A stretch of 64,000 nucleotides of DNA from Anoxynatronum sibiricum (GCF_039414295.1 NZ_JBCITM010000014.1:1-64000); one strand, 5' to 3'. Shown: positions 51,231 through 58,858, numbered from the stretch's first letter. The notes: a model not told the origin generated them from the letters alone. Numbers and translations are program-made.

Positions 51231-52769
51231 TTAAGTGTCAACCTCAGCAGAAATAGTGACTTCACGACGATCTGGGTTCCAGTCCACCTCAAACCCAAGA
51301 GCTTCACTGATGAACCGCACAGGGACCACTGTGCGTCCGTTGACAATCTCCGGTGTCACAGTGGGGTTTCGGTCAATGGGAACAGATGCGCCGTTGATGG
51401 TGGCCGTGGATTGCCCAATGATCATTTCAATCATCACTGCATCTTCACCAGCACCTCGCTGATAAGTGACAGTACGGGATGCTGGAATCCACCCGATTTC
51501 GGCCCCCAGTTCCTCGCCGATAAACCGGAAGGGCACCAAGGTGCGTCCATCTTTGATGAAGGGAGCCGCATCCAACCCTTTAACCTGACTGCCGGAACGG
51601 GCGGTGGTGCCGTCAATGGTGAGCACTAACTCATATCGCTCAGTTGCAACTGGCGGAACTTCATCTGCCTCTTCGTCTTCAATCACCGGATCAATGGTGT
51701 CGGGGATTGTATCGCCATCATCATCCACATCACGATAATCTCCCATCACCATGAAAACATCACTTGTGTCGGTGTCAGCATCTGGATTCACCATTACTCT
51801 TTCGAAGTTGGCGCCCCAGCACCAGAGGCTGCCGTTGTCATCTGCCTGGGCTCTGCCGCTGCCAATGTCGGTGCTCCAGCAGTAAACATCACTCCAGTAT
51901 AAGCTGGAGTGTTGCAGCACATCCACAAAAATCCAGGCTAAAATCATATCTGCCGGCTGGCCGTTGGTTTTTTGCTGTTCATAGGTTGTTTTGATCTTGT
52001 CAAAGCTGAGAGAGCCGCCATCATCACCAAGGACAGCCACACCCCCTCGCTTGTTGGAGCGGGAACTGTTATAATCCTGGGCTTTCATCACGATATCCTC
52101 TCTAAAATCGTCATCCATTTCCCGAAGCGAGGCATTGAGAAAGAAAACTGCGGCTTCGTCCAGCATCTGTTGGGGGTGATCCGCATCCCCGTCCAGAATG
52201 GCCAGCGTGCGCTGCAGATTGGAAACAAAGTTTGCCGAAACAATGACACCATGGCCAGTGCCTTCGCCATGACCGTCGTCAGCGGCACCGGGATTGGGGT
52301 TGAATGGCCCGGTGGTACCTTCGCGGATACGCCGCAGCAACTCTTCCAAAGAGGGATCCAGACCGCTCAGGTAAGCTTCCATCTGACGCTGGTCAGCGGG
52401 AATTCGCTGCTGGGCCAGATATTCCAGAAGCACACGGTTAATGTTTTCGGGAGCCCCCTGATCAAAATAGAAGTTCAGGCCCAGGTTGTGGTGAAGGCCC
52501 ACACTTTCAGCGGCCTCTTCATCTGGGGCCCAGCCGCCCCCGGAAATTCCCTGGTCAAGGCCTTCCTTCAGAGAACCGACAATGCCGCCCACAATGGCGC
52601 CAGCTCCGGTTTCTGTTTGAATAAACCCTTCCAACGCTCCCACAGCATCCGCTACAACAATATCTTTAAAACGGTTCCACCAGGGCGGCTTTGCCGAAGC
52701 CTCCAAAGGTATGGCCATGGTCAGCAAAACAACCAGTGACAGGGTGAGTGCCAATACTCTTTTTCTCAT
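51231..52769 (-). CDS. Secreted protein with C-terminal copper-amine-oxidase-like modules
   Basis: A 512-residue exported protein. It has a signal peptide (about 1-27, ending ASA), an N-terminal half of about 310 residues with no family I recognise, an acidic Asp-rich stretch with a calcium-loop look (DVDDDGDTIPDTIDP, about 350), and two C-terminal copper-amine-oxidase N-terminal-like modules (GRTLVPFRFIGEELGAEIGWIPAS and GRTVVPVRFISEALGFEVDWNPDRREV). The start at 52769 is correctly spaced from AAAGGAG; an ATG six bases upstream is too close. A Fur-box-like sequence overlaps its probable promoter. Function unknown; a wall-attached protein is likely. Confidence 0.82.
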   Translation of the reverse strand: MRKRVLALTLSLVVLLTMAIPLEASAKPPWWNRFKDIVVADAVGALEGFIQTETGAGAIVGGIVGSLKEGLDQGISGGGWAPDEEAAESVGLHHNLGLNFYFDQGAPENINRVLLEYLAQQRIPADQRQMEAYLSGLDPSLEELLRRIREGTTGPFNPNPGAADDGHGEGTGHGVIVSANFVSNLQRTLAILDGDADHPQQMLDEAAVFFLNASLREMDDDFREDIVMKAQDYNSSRSNKRGGVAVLGDDGGSLSFDKIKTTYEQQKTNGQPADMILAWIFVDVLQHSSLYWSDVYCWSTDIGSGRAQADDNGSLWCWGANFERVMVNPDADTDTSDVFMVMGDYRDVDDDGDTIPDTIDPVIEDEEADEVPPVATERYELVLTIDGTTARSGSQVKGLDAAPFIKDGRTLVPFRFIGEELGAEIGWIPASRTVTYQRGAGEDAVMIEMIIGQSTATINGASVPIDRNPTVTPEIVNGRTVVPVRFISEALGFEVDWNPDRREVTISAEVDT

Positions 52770-52858
52770 ATTCATTCTCCTTTCTATGGTTAGCAGCTTG
52801 ATGGGTGATTAAATGCAAAAATGCCGGTGGATTAGGTCGGCACTGAATAAGTTAGTGA

Positions 52859-52885
52859 ATTATATGAAAATAATAATTATTATCA
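52859..52885 (-). promoter_or_regulatory. Fur-box-like operator overlapping a promoter
   Basis: On the minus strand, TGATAATAATTATTA (52885-52871) matches the 7-1-7 Fur consensus TGATAATnATTATCA at 13 of 14 specified bases, and TATAAT follows at 52864-52859. The site lies in the spacer/-35 region, suited to repression. AT-richness makes a chance match possible. Confidence 0.5.
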
Positions 52886-53019
52886 CATTACCCGGTGGCG
52901 AAGAAGTTAAACATATTCTAAATAAATGTCATCAAACTGCAAAGAAATCACCCTGGTTTTACCATGAGACTTTTACCATCAGAACTCACCGATGCGGCTT
53001 CCGCTCCATCTGCTTTCTA

Positions 53020-53028
53020 TGGTATAAT
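53020..53028 (+). promoter_or_regulatory. Extended -10 promoter of the GNAT gene
   Basis: TGGTATAAT is a consensus extended -10 element. It lies about 80 bp before the acetyltransferase start; no good -35 is visible, as is common for this promoter class. Confidence 0.55.
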
Positions 53029-53110
53029 GGCGTCATTGGTTCTGGAATGGCAGGCATCCTGCGTTCATGGTCAGGTATTAAGATTCAGCAGAAAATGCGG
53101 AGGGGATCAA

Positions 53111-53581
53111 ATGAAAGTTACATACAGAGACATCTCGTTGAAAGAAGTAGCCATCATCAAGGAAGTGTGGGAAAAAAACCGACTGTTTCACGAAGCAACC
53201 TCCCAGTTTTTTGGGCATTTGTATCATAGCCTCATTTTTGAAGAACGGATGGCTCCCTTCGAGGCTTTTGGTGAAGATCAGATGAAAATCACCATTGCAG
53301 AAGCTGTAGGCGAAGAAGAAAGCCAACAACAGGTGATTGGCTACTGCTTGTCCACCATCGACGGCCATGAAGGTCAGATGCAAACCCTCCATGTGCTGGA
53401 AGAATTTAGAGGTAAAGAAATTGGAAAAGAATTGATGCAGCGTCATTTGGAATGGCTGAAAGATCATAAATGTGAAGCAGTCAGCCTGGTGGTATCTCAG
53501 GAAAACGAAAAAGCGATCCGGTTTTATGAAAACCATGGCTTTCAAAAAAACACCATCGAGATGCGGTTAATCCAATCATGA
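53111..53581 (+). CDS. GNAT-family N-acetyltransferase
   Basis: A 156-residue acetyl-CoA-dependent acetyltransferase of unknown substrate. GNAT elements visible are the substrate-side MKVTYRDISLKEVAIIKEVWEKNR, the core strand QVIGYCLSTIDG, the acetyl-CoA loop LHVLEEFRGKEIGKELMQRHLEW, and VSQENEKAIRFYENHGF. The start at 53111 follows GGAGGGGATCAA; the longer frame from 52964 includes the -10 promoter and is rejected. Monocistronic; it ends at a terminator shared with the convergent cupin operon. Confidence 0.9.
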   Translation: MKVTYRDISLKEVAIIKEVWEKNRLFHEATSQFFGHLYHSLIFEERMAPFEAFGEDQMKITIAEAVGEEESQQQVIGYCLSTIDGHEGQMQTLHVLEEFRGKEIGKELMQRHLEWLKDHKCEAVSLVVSQENEKAIRFYENHGFQKNTIEMRLIQS

Positions 53582-53591
53582 TGACATGATC

Positions 53592-53626
53592 AAAGGGAAG
53601 GCGATGAGCCTTCCCTTTTATTTCAC
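53592..53626. terminator. Terminator between GNAT and cupin genes
   Basis: AAAGGGAAGGC and GCCTTCCCTTT form an 11-bp stem with a 5-nt loop followed by TTTATTT on the plus strand. It overlaps the end region of the convergent cupin gene, so it may act both ways. Confidence 0.8.
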
Positions 53627-53950
53627 CAATATGTTCAGACTCTTGGAGTCTTCCAGCACTTCAATGCCATAAGGCACATTACTGGGCAGCATCATCAGCT
53701 CGCCCTTGCTGACAACCTGTTCATCAGACTGGTGGAAGCGAATCTTCAGCCTGCCTTCATAGACATAAATCAGGCTGTCTTCTTCCTGATATTCTTTGCT
53801 GATACTTTCACCCTTTGCGTAAGAGAAAAAACGAACATCTGTGGTTTCAGTGGCACAAATGGCCTTGCTGGCAATGGTGTGGGCGCTGTTTTCAACCATT
53901 TTACCGATGGAAATGGCGACCAGAGGGTCAATGTTCTTCATCACCTTCAT
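53618..53950 (-). CDS. Small cupin protein
   Basis: A 110-residue single-domain cupin. Motif regions read VRFFSYAKGESISKEYQEEDSLIYVYEGRLKIRF and SKGELMMLPSNVPYGIEVLE; the usual metal-binding histidines of motif 1 are largely missing, so metal binding is doubtful. It begins two bases after the stop of a second cupin gene, with GGAAGGAG inside that gene's end, so the two are translated together and may form a heteromer. Function unknown. Confidence 0.82.
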   Translation of the reverse strand: MKVMKNIDPLVAISIGKMVENSAHTIASKAICATETTDVRFFSYAKGESISKEYQEEDSLIYVYEGRLKIRFHQSDEQVVSKGELMMLPSNVPYGIEVLEDSKSLNILVK

Positions 53951-53952
53951 GG

Positions 53953-54291
53953 TTACTTCTCCTTCCTGACCACCATCAACAGCATTTTCATATCTTCTTT
54001 TGCAGTGACCTGATGAGAAATCCCGGCAGGCATAAGCACCAGCTGCCCCTTCACGGCTTCCTGGGTTTCTTCGCCAATGGTAACACGGGCCACGCCTTCA
54101 TGAATATAAAGAAGGGCATCGCCGTTGGCTGTATGGGGGCCAACGCCCTCCCCTGTACCGAAAGCCAGCAGGGTAATGCCCACTCCTTTTTCCTGAGCCA
54201 GCGTCTTGCTTTCAATTTGGCCGGGCTTGCAGCTGACCATTTCATCAAAGTTAATGGCTTTCGCTTTTTCAATGTTTTTGATTAAATCCAT
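53953..54291 (-). CDS. Small cupin protein
   Basis: A 112-residue cupin with FGTGEGVGPHTANGDALLYIHEGVARVTI and KGQLVLMPAGISHQV, keeping one His in each motif. Small cupins of this sort often bind a metal or flavonoid-like ligand, but no role is known here. Two ATGs six bases apart follow GGAGG; the second (54291) has correct spacing. It is the first gene of the two-cupin operon and is preceded by a perfect Crp/Fnr-type palindrome. Confidence 0.83.
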   Translation of the reverse strand: MDLIKNIEKAKAINFDEMVSCKPGQIESKTLAQEKGVGITLLAFGTGEGVGPHTANGDALLYIHEGVARVTIGEETQEAVKGQLVLMPAGISHQVTAKEDMKMLLMVVRKEK

Positions 54292-54366
54292 GTTCATCCT
54301 CCATTCATATGATCGATCGTTGATGGCTTATCTACTGCAAATTTATCATGAGCTCTCACAGATGAC

Positions 54367-54382
54367 TGTGATTTAAATCACA
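54367..54382 (-). promoter_or_regulatory. Crp/Fnr-family operator
   Basis: TGTGATTTAAATCACA is a perfect 16-bp palindrome matching TGTGAnnnnnnTCACA. A minus-strand -10-like TAAATT at 54345-54340 would put the centre of the box near -41.5, the class II activation position. Confidence 0.65.
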
Positions 54383-54535
54383 CCATCAAGTAAAAGATAT
54401 CGAATCAGCCGATGGAGGGATTATCGGAAGATTCACTGCAGAAAAATGATGGGTTGGCGGCTTTGAATCAGCGGATATTCTGTGTAAAAAAGAAGGATAA
54501 AAACATTAAAAAGTGTTTAGCCAAATGATGCTGGG

Positions 54536-54631
54536 GTATATTGAAAGCAAAGGCAAACTATTCGAAAGAATAGGACGCAAAGTTACGACCTAAACAACAA
54601 TGAAAATTGTTGCAAGGTGGCCGGACTACCT
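54536..54631 (+). ncRNA. c-di-GMP-I (GEMM-I) riboswitch aptamer 1
   Basis: The sequence has the class I signature GGCAAAC, P2 CTATTC-GAAA-GAATAG (54558-54573) with the GNRA tetraloop, GACGCAAAG, CCTAA, P3 CAACAAT-GAAA-ATTGTTG, and GGCCGG near 54619. Short P1 pairing GGTA/TACC closes it. Aptamer 2 begins only a few bases later. Confidence 0.88.
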
Positions 54632-54633
54632 AA

Positions 54634-54780
54634 AAACCTTTCGGTGTAATAGCAAACTATTCGAAAGAATGGGACGCAAAACTAAAGGGTCTAAGGACAG
54701 TCATTTTCAAGAAAAAGCAGTAATGCTCATCCTGAAAAAAACTGTTTATGACAGCCAGCAACCGAGAAGGGTTTTTTGTT
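54634..54780 (+). ncRNA. c-di-GMP-I riboswitch aptamer 2 with built-in terminator
   Basis: A second aptamer shows TAGCAAAC, ACTATTC-GAAA-GAATGGG, GACGCAAAAC, AGGGTCTAAGG and GCCAGCAACCG. P1 pairs AACCTTTCGGT (54635-54645) with ACCGAGAAGGGTT (54761-54773), and TTTTTTG follows at once, so P1 itself forms a terminator. Ligand binding, which stabilises P1, should favour termination. Confidence 0.88.
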
Positions 54781-54811
54781 TGTTAATATGAAGAGGTAAA
54801 CAATACTTAAC

Positions 54812-54855
54812 AAGGCCCTGCTTTCAGTAGTGTATATGAAAGCGGGGCCTTCTTG
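54812..54855. terminator. Terminator between riboswitch RNA and tetR
   Basis: AAGGCCCTGCTTTCA pairs with TGAAAGCGGGGCCTT (one wobble) around a 10-nt loop. It lies between the riboswitch transcript and the convergent tetR gene and may serve both. Confidence 0.7.
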
Positions 54856-54878
54856 TGTGGAAAGGCAGTTTGCTGAAA

Positions 54879-55514
54879 TCAATCACTGCGGCTCTCCACT
54901 GCGGAAGTACTCATTTTAGGCAGAAACGCTGTTAAAAAAAGTGGCAGTGACTGGGAAGTTTCTTCAACGATGTCATAACTGCCATTATACGCACACCAGT
55001 CATAAATCATTCCCCGGGAAAATCGAAGGAGATGGCGGGTGATTTGAGTTGCTGTCAAAGAGTCTGACAAGACCCCCGTCTGCTGGGCATCTTCAATCAT
55101 TTGGGTCAAAATTAAAGGGAACTTACGGGTGGTGGAAATAAAAAAAGCACGGCCTGCCTGCAGCTGGCTGCGATAAAACTGCTGCATGGTTTCAACACCC
55201 ATGTCTTCTGCATACTTGACCTGATACTTGATGGCTTCAATAATCTTATCCAGAGGAGGCAGCGATTCCAACTGCGCGCTTGCATGAGCTTCAAAGTGTT
55301 CATCATATCGGCGGTAAGACTCCACGATGATGTCTTCCTTGCCGGCAAAATGATGGTAAAAAGCGCCGGTGGAAACGCCAACGGTTTGGCAGAGATCCTG
55401 AATACTCACGTGATCATATCCCTGTTCAGCAATCAGGTCCAGGGCCGTGTTTAAAAGGGCTTCTTTGGTTTGCATGGCTTGTTGCTTTCGCTGAGTCATT
55501 TTCTTTTTGTTCAC
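54879..55514 (-). CDS. TetR-family transcriptional regulator
   Basis: A 211-residue repressor. The N-terminal helix-turn-helix reads ALLNTALDLIAEQGYDHVSIQDLCQTVGVSTGAFYHHFAGKEDII; the C-terminal ligand-binding domain is typical helical TetR. The start is probably GTG 55514, with AAGGAG seven bases upstream; ATG 55499 is an alternative and the longer frame from 55586 is not favoured. It is divergent from the FMN/FAD reductase gene, whose promoter carries a 17-bp palindrome suited to a TetR dimer. Confidence 0.9.
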   Translation of the reverse strand: MNKKKMTQRKQQAMQTKEALLNTALDLIAEQGYDHVSIQDLCQTVGVSTGAFYHHFAGKEDIIVESYRRYDEHFEAHASAQLESLPPLDKIIEAIKYQVKYAEDMGVETMQQFYRSQLQAGRAFFISTTRKFPLILTQMIEDAQQTGVLSDSLTATQITRHLLRFSRGMIYDWCAYNGSYDIVEETSQSLPLFLTAFLPKMSTSAVESRSD

Positions 55515-55711
55515 GATACAGCTCCTTGTCCTGAATGAACCATTCTTAAGTTGAGGATGTGCAAATCCATATTCATTATACACCATTTAATCACGGCAAG
55601 TGAAGTCTTAACAATGAGGAATCGTCTGGTACATATCGGTTGGTACGTCTGACAGAGCATATTCATTTCTGAATGGTTCATGGTGAATAACAGGCGTGGA
55701 TAAAAATGAAT

Positions 55712-55740
55712 TTGACAAAAATAAGACAATGATCTATGAT
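55712..55740 (+). promoter_or_regulatory. Promoter of the FMN/FAD reductase gene
   Basis: TTGACA (55712-55717), 17 bp, TATGAT (55735-55740): near-consensus sigma-A promoter. Transcription should start near 55747, inside or next to the palindrome at 55749-55765. Confidence 0.85.
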
Positions 55741-55748
55741 TAACATAT

Positions 55749-55765
55749 TCAGTTCGCCGAACTGA
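55749..55765. promoter_or_regulatory. Probable TetR operator
   Basis: TCAGTTCGcCGAACTGA is a perfect 17-bp palindrome directly downstream of the -10 element of the reductase gene. Position and symmetry fit repression by the divergently encoded TetR protein. Confidence 0.65.
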
Positions 55766-55793
55766 TTATGCAAAATCACAAAGGAGGATTTCA

Positions 55794-57980
55794 ATGAAAC
55801 GAAAACTGATGATGGGATTGTTGATAGTCTGTTTGATGGCAGGGCTTCTGGGTTGCAGCAGTGAGAATGCTGGTTCGGCTGAGCCGGAAACCTATGTGGG
55901 CACCGCCAAAGGCTACGGTGGCGATGTGACAGTCACAGTAACCATGGAAGAAAACGTTATCAAAGAAGTGACGGCCGAAGGGCCTGATGAAACTGAGGGA
56001 ATTGGCACAAAGGCCCTTGAAGAACTGCCGGCAGCAATTGTCGCTGCCAATTCAACTGAAGTTGACGTGATCGCTGGTGCCACAGTTACCAGTAACGCCA
56101 TTTTGACAGCAGTGAGAAATGCACTGAGCGAAGGTGATGGAACCGAATCAGCAGGTATGACCTTCACACCGGGTACCTATGCCGGGGAGGCTTATGGGTA
56201 CATGTCCACCATTGTGCTGGATGTCACCGTATCAGAAGATGCCATCACTGGTATCGAGGTGGTGGAAAGCGGCGACTCTCCCATTCTTTTCGACGCCGCC
56301 CGGGATGGCATGATCAGTGAAATACTCACCTATCAGACGCTGGCAGTGGACGTGGTGTCAGGTGCCACCTCCAGTTCCCACGGGATTCTGAATGCTACAA
56401 AAGACGCCTTGCTGAAAGCAGGTGCCTCAGAAGAAATGGTTAACCGGCAGGCTGAAAGATCGGACTTCACCCCTGAATCCATTGAAAATACAGCCGATGT
56501 CATTGTTGTTGGCGGCGGCGGTGCAGGCCTGGTAGCAGCAGCCACGGCGGCTGAAGCAGGTGCCACGGTGATCGTGGTGGAGAAAGCCCCTTACCTGGGT
56601 GGCAACCTGGTGGTCTTCGGCGGCATTTACAACACCCCAGACCCGTCGAAGCAGTCGTTGGTGGAAATGAGCGAGGCTGTGAAGGCAATGGTGGAGAAAG
56701 CCATCACAGTTGCACCGGCCAACGAGGCTCATGCAGCTGCCATCGCGGCTGTGAAAGCGGATTACGACAAATGGAAGGCCGAAGGAGCCACCGGACTTTT
56801 CGACAGCGCTTCCTGGTTTGCTCTCCAAACATGGAACGCTGGCGACCAGGTTGCCAGTAAAGAACTGGTGGATGTGATGTGCGACAATGCCTATGAAGGC
56901 TTTGAGTGGCTGGAAGCCATCGGAGTGGAATTCACCGATGGCATCACCCAGGGAGCCGGTTCTCTTTACCAGCGAACCCATGGCGCCGTGAAGCCCAATG
57001 GTTCCGGATTCATTGATGCCTATGTGGAAACCTTGAACCAGTATTCAGACCAGGTGGAAATCCTCATGGAAACCGCAGCAGACTCTCTGATCATGGACGG
57101 CAGCAAAGTGGTGGGTATCACCGCCACCGATGTGAAGGGAAATACCTACACCCTCAACGCCAACAAAGGCGTGGTGCTGGCCACCGGTGGATTTGCCGGC
57201 AATGTGGCCCTGCGTCAGGAATACGCGGAAGGCGGCACCTGGAAAGACTTGGGTGAGAACGTACTCACCACCAACCTGAAAGCAGTTTCAGGAGATGGCA
57301 TTCTCATGGCAAGAGATATCGGAGTGAACCTGGTGGATATGGAGCACATCCAACTGCTGCATTTGGGAAATCCCTTCTCAGGAGCCACCACCGGTGTTAT
57401 TCCTTACAAAGGTCGAAACGCTGACGAAGTGATTTTTGTCAATGCGGAAGGAAACCGGTTTGTGGCAGAAGATGCCCGACGTGATGTGATCTGCAATGCC
57501 ATTCTGGAGCAGCCAGGCGGTTTTTACTGGATGATTCACGATTCCAAGAACATTGACCCCAACAGTGACCTGGTGGCCAACTACCTGAAAGGCGGCTATT
57601 TCCATAAAGCCGATACCCTGGAAGAACTGGCAGAGATCATTGAAGTGCCGGCAGAAACCCTGGTGGCCTCAGTGGATCAGTACAACCACTCGGTGGAAAC
57701 CAAGGTGGACGAAGTCGCCGGCAGAGGACTCTTTGTGGAAACCATTGATGAAGGCCCCTACTTTGCAGCCAAACGAGTGGCATCGGCCCATCATACCATG
57801 GGCGGTGTGGAGATTGATGCAGACGCCCGGGTTTACTACGAAGACGGAACCATTGTGGAAGGTCTTTTTGCAGCCGGCGAAGTCACCGGTGCCATTCACG
57901 GGGGTAACCGGGTGGGTGGTAATGCAGTGGTGGATACCGTCGTCTTTGGGCGCATCGCCGGCTTCAACGCTGCCAAGTGA
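55794..57980 (+). CDS. Fumarate-reductase-like lipoprotein with two FMN-binding domains and an FAD domain
   Basis: An exported reductase of 728 residues. A lipoprotein signal (LLGCSS, about residue 21) is followed by two FMN-binding domains with flavinylation motifs DVIAGATVTS (about 85-94) and DVVSGATSSS (about 185-194), then an FAD_binding_2 domain from TADVIVVGGGGAGLVAAATA. Residues known from Shewanella Fcc3 are kept: the His in HHTMGG, the substrate Arg in HGGNRVGGNA, and the proton-shuttle Arg in EDARRD. A fumarate or closely related enoate is the likely acceptor, with FMN groups passing electrons from the membrane. AAAGGAGG precedes the ATG. Controlled by the adjacent TetR. Confidence 0.9.
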   Translation: MKRKLMMGLLIVCLMAGLLGCSSENAGSAEPETYVGTAKGYGGDVTVTVTMEENVIKEVTAEGPDETEGIGTKALEELPAAIVAANSTEVDVIAGATVTSNAILTAVRNALSEGDGTESAGMTFTPGTYAGEAYGYMSTIVLDVTVSEDAITGIEVVESGDSPILFDAARDGMISEILTYQTLAVDVVSGATSSSHGILNATKDALLKAGASEEMVNRQAERSDFTPESIENTADVIVVGGGGAGLVAAATAAEAGATVIVVEKAPYLGGNLVVFGGIYNTPDPSKQSLVEMSEAVKAMVEKAITVAPANEAHAAAIAAVKADYDKWKAEGATGLFDSASWFALQTWNAGDQVASKELVDVMCDNAYEGFEWLEAIGVEFTDGITQGAGSLYQRTHGAVKPNGSGFIDAYVETLNQYSDQVEILMETAADSLIMDGSKVVGITATDVKGNTYTLNANKGVVLATGGFAGNVALRQEYAEGGTWKDLGENVLTTNLKAVSGDGILMARDIGVNLVDMEHIQLLHLGNPFSGATTGVIPYKGRNADEVIFVNAEGNRFVAEDARRDVICNAILEQPGGFYWMIHDSKNIDPNSDLVANYLKGGYFHKADTLEELAEIIEVPAETLVASVDQYNHSVETKVDEVAGRGLFVETIDEGPYFAAKRVASAHHTMGGVEIDADARVYYEDGTIVEGLFAAGEVTGAIHGGNRVGGNAVVDTVVFGRIAGFNAAK

Positions 57981-58028
57981 TGAACAATAACTGCTCAGTT
58001 TCTGAATAGCCTGATGCATCAGTAAGTA

Positions 58029-58060
58029 AGAAGCTCCCGTGCTTTTCGGGAGCTTCTTTT
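58029..58060 (+). terminator. Terminator of the reductase gene
   Basis: AGAAGCTCCCG and CGGGAGCTTCT form an 11-bp stem with a 7-nt loop, followed by TTT, about 50 bp past the stop. Confidence 0.85.
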
Positions 58061-58132
58061 AACGTAAGCTCCAAAACTCAGTTCAGTTAGCTCGCAGTAT
58101 AGTGCTGAAAAATGATCAAATACAAAAAAAGA

Positions 58133-58161
58133 TTGACAACAACCTATTTATGTAATAAATT
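58133..58161 (+). promoter_or_regulatory. Promoter of the marR operon
   Basis: TTGACA (58133-58138), 17 bp, TAAATT (58156-58161). The -10 lies within the centre of the 30-bp palindrome at 58143-58172, so a bound regulator would block polymerase. Confidence 0.7.
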
Positions 58162-58183
58162 ACATAAATAGGTAATGCATTAC
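58143..58183. promoter_or_regulatory. MarR operators: 30-bp perfect palindrome plus a second dyad
   Basis: Arms CCTATTTATGTAAT and ATTACATAAATAGG (58143-58156, 58159-58172) are perfectly complementary with 2 bp between. Directly after it, TAATGCATTA (58174-58183) repeats the TAATnnATTA core and ends next to the ribosome site. This strongly suggests autoregulation by the MarR protein encoded just downstream. Confidence 0.75.
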
Positions 58184-58201
58184 ATAAAGGAGGCGCGCAA
58201 C

Positions 58202-58678
58202 ATGATGAAATCACCCCATCCAAGTGTGACACAACAGCAATACATTTTCGGCAGCTTGTTTCTGTTATCCAATAAACTTCAGGTCATTGGCGATCAATTT
58301 CTGGTTCAGGATGGCATGACCATTCGCCAATGGTTTTTGACGGTGATGATCCTGCAGTTTGATCAAGACCCGGGACCAACGCTGGGCGAAGTGGCCCGTC
58401 TCATGGAGACTTCCCATCAAAATGTGAAACAGCTGGCTCTGAAGCTCCAGGAAAAAGGGTTTCTCACCATTGAAAAAGATGCCCAGGACGGCCGGGCCAT
58501 TCGGTTGCAGCTGACGGAAAAAAGCCGGGAGTACTGGAAGGCCAAAGAACCGGTTCAGGATTTATTTCTCCAGAAACTGTTTGCAGGAATCACCCCTGAT
58601 GAAATCACCAGTACCTGTGAAACCTTCCAGAAGCTTTTTCATAACATGGACGGCTGGAACAACCCCCTTGAGAAATGA
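58202..58678 (+). CDS. MarR-family transcriptional regulator
   Basis: A 158-residue winged-helix regulator. The DNA-binding part reads PTLGEVARLMETSHQNVKQLALKLQEKGFLTIEKDAQDGRAIRLQLTEKSREYW, with the wing DGRAI typical of MarR. The start at 58202 is eight bases after AAAGGAGG; the frame from 58175 starts inside the operator. It heads a likely operon with an FMN-binding membrane protein and a double flavodoxin-like reductase, so it may sense a redox-active compound. Confidence 0.9.
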   Translation: MMKSPHPSVTQQQYIFGSLFLLSNKLQVIGDQFLVQDGMTIRQWFLTVMILQFDQDPGPTLGEVARLMETSHQNVKQLALKLQEKGFLTIEKDAQDGRAIRLQLTEKSREYWKAKEPVQDLFLQKLFAGITPDEITSTCETFQKLFHNMDGWNNPLEK

Positions 58679-58708
58679 CAGAAAGCAACAGAGAAACAGC
58701 AGAAAATA

Positions 58709-58843
58709 ATGACGGTCAAAACTCTCAGACAAACAGAAGAGAACCACGTCAACTTCTATCAAAACGATGAAACGGTGAATGTAACCAAAAGCGCGAAAGA
58801 TCCCGCGTTGGAAGTGAAAAAGAAATGGAAGAAACGAAAATGA
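58709..58843 (+). CDS. Possible 44-residue small protein
   Basis: An uninterrupted short frame, MTVKTLRQTEENHVNFYQND..., with a Lys-rich end (KKKWKKRK), fills most of the gap between marR and the FMN-binding gene. It has no clear ribosome site and no known relatives that I recognise. It could be a genuine basic microprotein or chance. Confidence 0.25.
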   Translation: MTVKTLRQTEENHVNFYQNDETVNVTKSAKDPALEVKKKWKKRK

Positions 58844-58858
58844 AATGGAGTGATTAAG

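Larger units (their letters stand above)
52770..53110. other. AT-rich divergent regulatory region
   Basis: Carries the Fur-box-like site and TATAAT of the minus-strand gene (52859-52885) and an extended -10 promoter, TGGTATAAT (53020-53028), for the plus-strand acetyltransferase. A frame at 52813-53229 has no family likeness and overlaps the acetyltransferase gene, so it is not called. Confidence 0.55.
54292..54878. other. Intergenic region with Crp/Fnr box and tandem c-di-GMP aptamers
   Basis: Left part holds the promoter region of the minus-strand cupins. The right part, 54536-54855, encodes two c-di-GMP-I aptamers on the plus strand and ends in terminators without any open reading frame of note; a 63-codon frame at 54600-54791 lies inside the aptamers and is rejected. 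Confidence 0.8.

Noticed and set aside
52813..53229. 138-codon plus-strand frame
   Set aside because: Spans the Fur-like site and the promoter and start of the acetyltransferase gene in another frame; no family likeness.
54600..54791. 63-codon plus-strand frame
   Set aside because: It runs through both c-di-GMP aptamers, whose structure explains the sequence, and has no ribosome site.
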